DNA from: Lachnospiraceae bacterium | GTDB taxonomy: Bacteria; Bacillota; Clostridia; Lachnospirales; Lachnospiraceae | DNA: 36,931 bases | Direction: 5' to 3' | Assembly (NCBI GenBank): GCA_016282745.1 | Contig: JAEELL010000030.1 | Location: forward strand, 1-36,931 | Shown here: piece after piece, positions 7,206 to 13,798 of the stretch | How positions within the stretch are numbered: the first letter of the stretch is position 1 | Layout of the letters: each line of letters begins with the position of its first letter | Translations under genes and position numbers: made by a program | The notes under the pieces: model-generated | What the model was told of the DNA's origin: nothing | Databases searched by the model: none | The model's input: only the letters and a program-made list of their open reading frames with translations

Positions 7206-10200
7206 CTATAAATCTGAAGGTTTTGCAATTGCGTTGGCCCAGTTAAAATCCACTTTTGGATATCCCGGTGTTACTACTGAAAGAATTTCATTGTAAAGGT
7301 ATTCGTGTCCTGCAAGGTTGCCCATTTTGCCATCTCTGTACAATGCCTGAGCAATCTTATATGTATTGAACTCTTCAACTCCTGAATAGATAACTCTTCC
7401 GTCTGTAAGTTTTGCATATGCTCTTACATAGATATCTGTTGTGTAGAACTCTGTTCTTACATTTCCAAACATCATTGTCATTACATAGCTCTGTGCTCCT
7501 GCTATATCGCTCATGTTCTCGTCGATCTTTCCTTTGCTTGTTCCCTGATAATCATGAACATCTGCATTTGCACTGTTGATAACCATCTCAGACTGCTGGC
7601 ATTCATCCTTAAGTCCGTATACAAGTCCAACTTCTGCAACCTCTGCTTTTGGATCACTGATTGAGTAAACTGTTCTCATACCTTTAGTTGTTGCACTAAT
7701 CTGGTATCCGTTAATTTCAATCTGTGCCTTGATTTCATCCGGCTGTTCTGTTGGTTTCTCTGTTGGTTTTTCTGTTGTTGGTACTTCTGTTGGATTTTCT
7801 GTCGGATGCTCTGATGTTGGATCTTCTAATTTATCTGTCTCATCTGCTTCTACTGTAACAAACTGATATGGAACATCAATGTATGTTGTGAACTGGTTGT
7901 TGTTTTCATCAACTTCACCTGTTATTCTGTTTACATCATCTACCCAAACCATTATCTTATGGTGTCCATTCTGTGCTGTCCAGTAGTTGATTCCCTTTGA
8001 TCCTGAATTAACAGTGAGATCAACTGTCTCTCCTGCCTTGATACCTGATGAATAAGTGTCGCACCAGAGAATTTCTGAAGTGTTATCATCAATCTGTACC
8101 TGGTATCCGATTACTGTTCCTGCAGGGATATCTCTGTCGCCTGCATTTGCTACTGTTGCTGTAAATACTAAATTGTCGCCAACGGCAATTGAATCGCGGT
8201 TACATGTTACATCTGCAACCACAAGGTCATATCCTCCTGTCACTCTTGTAATTACGCCATGACCTTCTTTTGCCACATTAAATTTCTTTGTTCTTGTATT
8301 GTTGTTCTCATTAATTTCCTCGACAAGTACATTTCCATCGTCACCGTATGCAACGATTGTGTGACCGCCTGCTGTAGCTTCCCATTTACCTTTTGTCTCC
8401 AAAATGATTCCACTATGTGCGCCAAGTCCGCCATAGTACTCATCACTCTTTACAATTTTATCTCCGTCAACTGTTACCTTAAATGTAATAGGAACATTGT
8501 CAGGAATTACAACATCACTGTCATTGTAAATATAGGCTCTGAAAGTTACTTCATCACCATTATTAAGCTCTGATTTTCCTTCCTGATTAACCCATGCAAG
8601 GCCTGTCACCTGAATGTCAGTACCTTTTATAACCGGAATAGGCTCAGGCGGATTAATATGACTCTTGTCAGGATATGGAGGTACTTCATAATGGAAGCCA
8701 GCTCCTCGAAGTGTTACATTGCTGTCATTCAAATTGCCCGGTGTCTGTCTGTCAGTCCAATATGGCCATGTTGTGTTCTTCTGTCCCGGATCATTTGCGT
8801 ATTTATCAGGTGCGATATTTGCAATATCAACACGGTTGAACACTGTTGATGCTCCTGCGTCTTCTCTGATTGCAACGGCTGAATGCTTATTGCAAGAGAA
8901 TGTGATTTCCTGGCCTGCAAGACCTGCACCGTATATTTTTGTATCGTTAAATACGATACCTGACATGTTTGAATTTAAAAGTCTGATAGCTGTAAATGGT
9001 GAATCATAAATAGCTGTGTTGTTAAATACTACATTTTTAACATCCTGCTTAATATCAACTGCTGATAAATCTTCACCCCAGGCATCTGAGTTTGTTCCAC
9101 ATCTAACTAAGATATTATTATCAAACTGAATCTTTGATGTGTTGCTGAATTTGTATCCGGGGAAAGTTGTGTTAAGGTGAATACCTGAACCCATGTACAT
9201 ATCGCAAATATAATTGTTGTAAATCTTATGTCCATCACCACCGTAGATTGCGATACCACCTGCTCTCCATACAAAATCGATAGTATTGTAAGCGAATGTG
9301 TTGTTTCTCTCTTCTTTTGCTCCCTCACTGTTGTTCCACATTGCAAGTCCGTCATCACCGTTATTTCTGATAGAACAGTTGTAAACAGTTGCGTTTGAAG
9401 TTCCCTGACAGAAGTTTACACCGTCTGCAAGGTTGTTTCTGATTCTTGAATTTATTACCTTTACTCCGTCAGAGTAATCCATTGAACCATTGTAATCACC
9501 AAACCAGAATCCACATTCAAAATGCTCTTCCCAGATATCATGAATTACAGATCCGTCTGCAAATACATCCATGAAACATTTGTAAACTGCCTGTTCACCG
9601 TATCTTGAACGAAGGTTAGAATTGATATATACGTTTGAGAAATCAAGTTTCTTACAATATCCGTCTGCTACGTAACTTGAGTTTCCGCCTGAAATTCCAC
9701 CGCCGAATCTCTGGTCACTTGTAAACTGAAGATTTGTATACCAGATACCTGCACCTGTAATCTTGAGATCATCACATCCGATTGCCCAGATTCCGCTCAA
9801 ATGGAAAGTTCCGGCTGGAATATACAATGAGTATCCATGCTGGTCTGCATAAGAAACTGCGCTCTTAAATGCTGCAAGATCATCTCTTCCGTCATCTGGA
9901 GTTGCTCCGAAATCCTCTACACTTACAGAATCTGCAGGCTGCTTTATAGCTGCAGGAACTTCCTCAATCTCAAGGAAGTCAATACCGTACTCCAGTCCTG
10001 ATGCACCGGTGCTCTGAATACGAATCTTATCACCTTCTTTAAGACTTGTATTTAATTTAAAGTGTACTTCATCGAATGCAAAACACGCTGCTCCACCCGG
10101 TGTGTCGCTTGGCTGTCCGCTTGGGAAATACTGCCACATATAATAAGAAGTAAGATCAACAGTCTTTGTTTTCGTTCCGTTAACATATACATCTACCGAA

Positions 10201-10619
10201 CCGTTTAATCCCATTCCGTCTGATGAGTCAGGCATTGTAAATCTCATTGTCACACCTGAACCGCCTCCATCATACCCAATAGTCCACTCTGCATAAGATC
10301 CGTTAGAAGGAAGTGCAACATATGACTGTTCAGAAGCCTGTGAAGCCACATTTTCTTTCGACCAGTCAGTTGATGTTCTAAGCTGTGCTCCTCCACCAAT
10401 CTGTGCGGCCTTTGAATCATATCTTAAATATGGCAACGCTGCTCCAACTCTGGCTTCCTTGCTTGCGTCAGGAATATTAAATGGAGACACTAATCCTTCA
10501 ATATTGCTTGAATCTACTGCGGCAGCAACTTTATCTGCCTGTTTAAAAATCTGCATTGGTTGAGCGATCAACGTTCCGGTGAGCATCAATGCAACTGCTC
10601 TCTTCATACTTTTTTTCAT
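7206..10619 (-). CDS. Secreted GH87-type alpha-1,3-glucanase/mycodextranase with CARDB domains
   Basis: Endo-hydrolase predicted to cut alpha-1,3-glucosidic bonds outside the cell. Signal peptide 1-34. Residues 60-220 are a carbohydrate-binding-like beta-sandwich (SYAEWTIGYDGGGSGVTMRF). Residues 230-645 form a right-handed beta-helix opening with VEDFGATPDDGRDD. The core reads NNLADGVNFCQGTSNATV then RNNGDDGLAMWNN, giving Asp399, Asp422 and Asp423. The 23/24-residue spacing equals that of the three catalytic aspartates known in the GH87 alpha-1,3-glucanase of Paenibacillus. Two CARDB-type Ig-like domains follow (about 668-780 and 797-917), then a PTE linker (933-960) and the ~175-residue C-terminal domain shared with the SGNH protein. 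GH87 also contains mycodextranase (nigeran-specific), so the exact polymer is open. AAAGGAG supports the start. It is the key to reading the whole locus. Confidence 0.85.
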   Translation of the reverse strand: MKKSMKRAVALMLTGTLIAQPMQIFKQADKVAAAVDSSNIEGLVSPFNIPDASKEARVGAALPYLRYDSKAAQIGGGAQLRTSTDWSKENVASQASEQSYVALPSNGSYAEWTIGYDGGGSGVTMRFTMPDSSDGMGLNGSVDVYVNGTKTKTVDLTSYYMWQYFPSGQPSDTPGGAACFAFDEVHFKLNTSLKEGDKIRIQSTGASGLEYGIDFLEIEEVPAAIKQPADSVSVEDFGATPDDGRDDLAAFKSAVSYADQHGYSLYIPAGTFHLSGIWAIGCDDLKITGAGIWYTNLQFTSDQRFGGGISGGNSSYVADGYCKKLDFSNVYINSNLRSRYGEQAVYKCFMDVFADGSVIHDIWEEHFECGFWFGDYNGSMDYSDGVKVINSRIRNNLADGVNFCQGTSNATVYNCSIRNNGDDGLAMWNNSEGAKEERNNTFAYNTIDFVWRAGGIAIYGGDGHKIYNNYICDMYMGSGIHLNTTFPGYKFSNTSKIQFDNNILVRCGTNSDAWGEDLSAVDIKQDVKNVVFNNTAIYDSPFTAIRLLNSNMSGIVFNDTKIYGAGLAGQEITFSCNKHSAVAIREDAGASTVFNRVDIANIAPDKYANDPGQKNTTWPYWTDRQTPGNLNDSNVTLRGAGFHYEVPPYPDKSHINPPEPIPVIKGTDIQVTGLAWVNQEGKSELNNGDEVTFRAYIYNDSDVVIPDNVPITFKVTVDGDKIVKSDEYYGGLGAHSGIILETKGKWEATAGGHTIVAYGDDGNVLVEEINENNNTRTKKFNVAKEGHGVITRVTGGYDLVVADVTCNRDSIAVGDNLVFTATVANAGDRDIPAGTVIGYQVQIDDNTSEILWCDTYSSGIKAGETVDLTVNSGSKGINYWTAQNGHHKIMVWVDDVNRITGEVDENNNQFTTYIDVPYQFVTVEADETDKLEDPTSEHPTENPTEVPTTEKPTEKPTEQPDEIKAQIEINGYQISATTKGMRTVYSISDPKAEVAEVGLVYGLKDECQQSEMVINSANADVHDYQGTSKGKIDENMSDIAGAQSYVMTMMFGNVRTEFYTTDIYVRAYAKLTDGRVIYSGVEEFNTYKIAQALYRDGKMGNLAGHEYLYNEILSVVTPGYPKVDFNWANAIAKPSDL

Positions 10620-10688
10620 CTGATTTTTTTCTCCTTTAGATTATCTTTGATATCTACATTTTAATAACCTCTATATCCTCTCTGTTTA

Positions 10689-10740
10689 AAGAACAATCTC
10701 CGGTCCCAATGACAGTGTGTACTGCTATAGGATTGTTCTT
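10689..10740 (-). other. Long-loop inverted repeat in the GH87 leader
   Basis: Perfect 10-bp arms, AAGAACAATC (10689-10698) and GATTGTTCTT (10731-10740), enclose 32 nt containing a small CAGT/ACTG hairpin. On the minus strand the second arm runs into TTT, so it could be a weak terminator after the 489-aa gene or a leader structure 70 bp upstream of the GH87 ATG. Confidence 0.4.
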
Positions 10741-10751
10741 CGCTTAGAACA

Positions 10752-10834
10752 GAAAGGGAAAAAACCCTACAACAAGTATAAACAATAATTTGTTTTTTCG
10801 ATAGTCCGTCCGCTCTACAGGTTGTAAGGTTTTT
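10752..10834 (-). terminator. Possible terminator of the 489-aa surface-protein gene
   Basis: Arms 10760-10773 and 10821-10834 (core CCCTACAAC / GTTGTAAGG, one wobble pair) are flanked by A and T runs. On the minus strand the 3' arm ends GTAGGGTTTTTTCCC. The loop is long (~47 nt), so the call is tentative. It lies 85 bp past the stop at 10919. Confidence 0.4.
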
Positions 10835-10918
10835 GTCTCTTATTTTAATATTATTTACAATTATTTACTTTTCCAGCTTTATATTATTCAGTTTTTAAAT
10901 AATTAGCTTTTAACATTT

Positions 10919-12388
10919 TTATTTTTTAACTTTTTTAACTTTTGACCAGGCGCCTGCTGTGCCGTCAGCTGCGATTGCTCTAACTTTGATGTAGTATACC
11001 TTCTTAGCAATCTTCTTGAGAGTTACTTTAACCTTTGTTGTCTTAAGTGTCTTAGTACCTTTTTTGAACTTTTTACTTGTTCCGTATTTAACTTCGTATT
11101 TCTTAGCGTTTGCAACCGTCTTGATTGTAAGTTTAATCTTCTTTCCGCTCTTCTTAGCTGAAGCAATCTTAGCCTTTGCAACCTTTGTTGCTGGTTTTGT
11201 TGTAGGTGCCACTGTTGTTGGTGCTACTGTTGTTGGTGCTGCTGTTGTTGGTGCTGCTGTTGTAGGTGCTGCTGTTGTTGGTGCCACTGTTGTTGGTGCA
11301 TTAGTTGCCGGTTCTGTTGGATTCTCAACAACAGGTGCTACATAATCTGATTCAAATACTTTAGGTGAAGCAGATAATCTTGCGTTAATGATTTCATAAT
11401 TTCCGTATGTTGCCATAAGGTCACAGTGCATGTGAACTGAATTGTAGTTTCCTAAATCAATTCCTGTTTTTGCGAGGTCAATAACTACTGCTTTTTTCTC
11501 TCCTTCAAGAGGAATTACTGAATCATCAGGTGTAGCAAAGAATAATGTCTGACCTTCTGCATTGAACCAGTAAGGCTCTGTTATTGCTGTTTCACTTCCA
11601 TCAACTACATTTGCAAACTGGAAACGTAATTGAGTAATATTCCCGCTAAATGTCATGATGAGATATTTGTGAGCACTTGTAGCATCTTTTAATGTTGCAA
11701 ATCCCATGTATTTGTATGCATCTGTCGGTTCACCCTTGAGTGTAGGTCCTTTGTATTTTCCGATTAATGAACTCTGTCCGTTTTCATCACCGTTTAAGAT
11801 AATATCTTCAGCTGTAACTGCAGTTCCTGTTGTCTCAACGTCCAAACTTCCTGTAGTTTCAACTTCACCGAGTGACTGCATAAATGCCGCATCGCTGATT
11901 ACAATTTTTCCTGTATTTCCGTTTGCGTGTGAATGGAATGCTGAAATTCCATCAGAAAGATCCACACCTGAAGCTACAAGGTCAATGATTACTGTCTGTT
12001 CTTCTTCTGTTGCTGCCGGAACAACTTCTCCTTCTGTTGTTAATAATGTTCCCTCAGCATTCTGTGAGAACCAGAAGAATCCCAACGCCTCATCTGACGC
12101 GTTTCTGAATTCCCAACGCATTCCTGCAAGTGCATCTGCATCACCTTTGTATGTAATCTTGAGATATTTGTATGTGGAATCTACATCACATCCATGATAT
12201 CCCTGGTATGCATAACCATTGTCTGATACTGTATCATATGTTCCGATTACGTCTGCTGCTGTAATATCTGTTGCAGCCATATTCTCATAAGCTGATGTCT
12301 GCAATACATTTACTGCTGAAAGTGAACTTACTGCCAAAACTCCTGCACATACGCATGCAGCTGATTTCATTAATATTTTTTTTCTCAT
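10919..12388 (-). CDS. Secreted surface protein: two copies of an unrecognised binding-like domain plus a Lys-rich FN3-like tail
   Basis: 489 residues. Signal peptide 1-33 (ACVCAGVLAVSSLSAVNVLQ). Residues 39-172 and 191-342 are two divergent copies of one beta-rich domain. Shared elements are YKYLKITYKGDA / HKYLIMTFSGN, an FWFSQNAEGT / YWFNAEGQT turn, the IIDL.ASGVDL / VIDLAKTGIDL strand, and a closing (F)HSH...ISDAAF / HMHC...INARL segment. The 291-aa neighbour carries a third copy. A Pro-Thr-Thr-Ala/Val linker (364-398) leads to residues 401-489, an FN3-like module so lysine-rich that it probably binds anionic cell-wall polymers. No enzyme motif is visible. Placed between GH87 and the anchored 291-aa protein, it most plausibly holds substrate at the cell surface; this is inference. 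Start supported by AGGAGGAACAGACTTT-ATG. Confidence 0.78.
   Translation of the reverse strand: MRKKILMKSAACVCAGVLAVSSLSAVNVLQTSAYENMAATDITAADVIGTYDTVSDNGYAYQGYHGCDVDSTYKYLKITYKGDADALAGMRWEFRNASDEALGFFWFSQNAEGTLLTTEGEVVPAATEEEQTVIIDLVASGVDLSDGISAFHSHANGNTGKIVISDAAFMQSLGEVETTGSLDVETTGTAVTAEDIILNGDENGQSSLIGKYKGPTLKGEPTDAYKYMGFATLKDATSAHKYLIMTFSGNITQLRFQFANVVDGSETAITEPYWFNAEGQTLFFATPDDSVIPLEGEKKAVVIDLAKTGIDLGNYNSVHMHCDLMATYGNYEIINARLSASPKVFESDYVAPVVENPTEPATNAPTTVAPTTAAPTTAAPTTAAPTTVAPTTVAPTTKPATKVAKAKIASAKKSGKKIKLTIKTVANAKKYEVKYGTSKKFKKGTKTLKTTKVKVTLKKIAKKVYYIKVRAIAADGTAGAWSKVKKVKK
11205..11299 (-). repeat. 15-bp in-frame tandem repeats encoding the Ala-Pro-Thr-Thr-(Val/Ala) linker
   Basis: Six near-identical 15-bp units (type GGTGCTACTGTTGTT on the + strand) at 11205-11294, plus a degenerate seventh. 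They encode the flexible linker of the 489-aa protein. The near-identity suggests slippage-prone length variation. Confidence 0.85.
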
Positions 12389-12484
12389 AAAGTCTGTTCC
12401 TCCTGAAAATACGTTTATATAACTTCTTAAATAATTATCTTTATTTCGCAGCTCTGATTTCGCTGTTTATTTTTCTTTATTTTT

Positions 12485-12536
12485 TTTTACTGATTACTGT
12501 TCTTTTTAGTTTTAATTTTACTGATTACTGTTCTTT
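12485..12536. repeat. 21-bp direct repeat in the surface-gene spacer
   Basis: TTTTACTGATTACTGTTCTT occurs at 12485 and again at 12516, with a degenerate third copy near 12568-12590 overlapping the 3' end of the 291-aa gene. The spacer 12389-12578 otherwise contains only pyrimidine-rich AT sequence. Confidence 0.7.
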
Positions 12537-12578
12537 GTTTTTTAATGTTGTTTCACATTATTGTTTATTTATTACTGA

Positions 12579-13454
12579 TTAGTCTTCTTTCATCTTTCTT
12601 GAGCCGGCAAATGCAACTGCTGCTACTGCGATTCCTCCAAGTGCAACTGCTATTGGCAATGTAGCTGAACCTGTTGCAGGTGCTGCTGTTGATCCACCGC
12701 CTGTTGTTGCTCCTGCTGTATTACTTGAACCTGATGCTGAATCTGCACTTGAACCATCTGCTGTGTCTGCTGTTGCTGACTTTGATGATCCTGATGATTT
12801 TGAATCTGATGATGAATCAGAAGCTGCTGCATCATTTGAAGATCCGTTGTTTGATGAATCGGAACTTACTGAACTGTCAGCTGTCTTACTGTCGTTAGAT
12901 GTTGATGAGCTGCTGCCTGTTGATGATTTGCTTCCGGCAGGTACCTCTGTCATAAGTCTTGCATCTGTGATTGTGAATTTGCCCTGGCCCGGAGTATCAT
13001 GTACGTGGAAAGCTCTGATACCTGTTGCCAAATCAATTCCTGAAGCCTTAAGGTCGATTATTGCTGTCTGTTCTTTTGATGTTGGAGCAGGAACAAGTCC
13101 GCCGTCAACTGTCTTAAATGTCCCTTCATCATTCTCACTGAACCAGCATGGAGTAAGTTTAATCTCTTCTGTAGGATCTGAATTAACTACAAACTCTAAT
13201 CTGAGCTGTTCAAAAGCTGTTGCATCTCCTGTATATGTGATCTGCAAATACTTATAATCCGAAGTTGCCTCGAAACAATATACATAACCCATGTATTTGT
13301 ATTCTCCGCTTGTGCCCGGATCAAAAGTTTTGATAAATGGACTTCCCGAATCGTTAAGAACAATGTCCTCTGCTGCAAATGCAACATTACTCATAGTAAA
13401 TGCTAATACTGTAGCTGCTGCTACTGCGAATACTCGCTTGAATATTTTTCTCAT
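12579..13454 (-). CDS. Cell-wall-anchored surface protein with the shared binding-like domain and an APATG sorting-signal-like tail
   Basis: 291 residues. Signal peptide 1-27 (AVAAATVLAFTMSNVAFA, then AEDIV). Residues 28-172 are a third copy of the domain seen twice in the 489-aa neighbour (YKYLQITYTGDA, CWFSENDEGT, IIDLKASGIDL, AFHVHD, ITDARLM). A Ser/Asp/Ala-rich stalk (173-255) is followed by APATG (258-262), a hydrophobic helix (about 266-284) and SRKMKED. That is the order of a sortase sorting signal, though not canonical LPxTG. The divergent neighbour is a sortase. Start placed at 13454, not the upstream in-frame ATG at 13505, because the signal peptide begins here. Controlled by a promoter with two LacI-type operators at 13521-13682. 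Likely role: displaying a glucan-binding domain on the wall (inferred). Confidence 0.8.
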   Translation of the reverse strand: MRKIFKRVFAVAAATVLAFTMSNVAFAAEDIVLNDSGSPFIKTFDPGTSGEYKYMGYVYCFEATSDYKYLQITYTGDATAFEQLRLEFVVNSDPTEEIKLTPCWFSENDEGTFKTVDGGLVPAPTSKEQTAIIDLKASGIDLATGIRAFHVHDTPGQGKFTITDARLMTEVPAGSKSSTGSSSSTSNDSKTADSSVSSDSSNNGSSNDAAASDSSSDSKSSGSSKSATADTADGSSADSASGSSNTAGATTGGGSTAAPATGSATLPIAVALGGIAVAAVAFAGSRKMKED

Positions 13455-13520
13455 ATTACACCCTTGCCTTTCTTTGTTAAACTCCGCTCTTTTTCTCTGT
13501 AGCATGTTTAATCAATTTAA

Positions 13521-13534
13521 GTTTATCGTTAAAC
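13521..13534 (-). promoter_or_regulatory. Second LacI-type operator (leader site), surface-protein gene
   Basis: GTTTATCGTTAAAC, one base from a perfect palindrome and identical to the leader site at 30907-30920. It lies 116 bp from the promoter-proximal operator and 66 bp upstream of the ATG, fitting a roadblock or DNA-looping site. Confidence 0.75.
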
Positions 13535-13636
13535 TTCTTAGATTTCCCCTTATCCAACGCGTGAAAGACCCCTATACACCATTAATTGAAGCTCCGTCGG
13601 TATATAATCTGCCTTTTGCCACTTGTTTTTTTGTCC

Positions 13637-13650
13637 GTTTAACGTTAAAC
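13637..13650 (-). promoter_or_regulatory. LacI-type operator overlapping the transcription start of the surface-protein gene
   Basis: Perfect 14-bp palindrome GTTTAACGTTAAAC with the central CG typical of LacI-family operators. It begins 2-3 bp downstream of the -10 box. The identical sequence occupies the identical place at the ABC-transporter promoter (31036-31049). Confidence 0.85.
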
Positions 13651-13653
13651 TAA

Positions 13654-13682
13654 TGTTAACACGATTTATTTTGCTTTGTCAA
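13654..13682 (-). promoter_or_regulatory. Sigma-A promoter of the surface-protein gene
   Basis: Minus strand TTGACA (13682-13677), 17-bp spacer, TTAACA (13659-13654; TAACAT with an 18-bp spacer is equally good). Transcription would start inside the operator, giving a leader of about 190 nt. Confidence 0.7.
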
Positions 13683-13798
13683 CGCATTTGGACGGAACTA
13701 ATTCACCAAAATATCACAATTATTTTATAGATATTGCACAAAAAAACCTTTCAATCGGTTTTTTCGATTGTACATTTACGACAGAAAGGAGGATTTTT

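Noticed and set aside
11016-11345. + strand frame rich in Val-Gly-Ala repeats
   Set aside because: Reverse reading of the Pro-Thr-Thr-Ala linker repeats of the 489-aa protein.
12763-13257. Long + strand frame opposite the 291-aa protein gene
   Set aside because: Antisense shadow of a Ser/Asp-rich coding region; no ribosome site.
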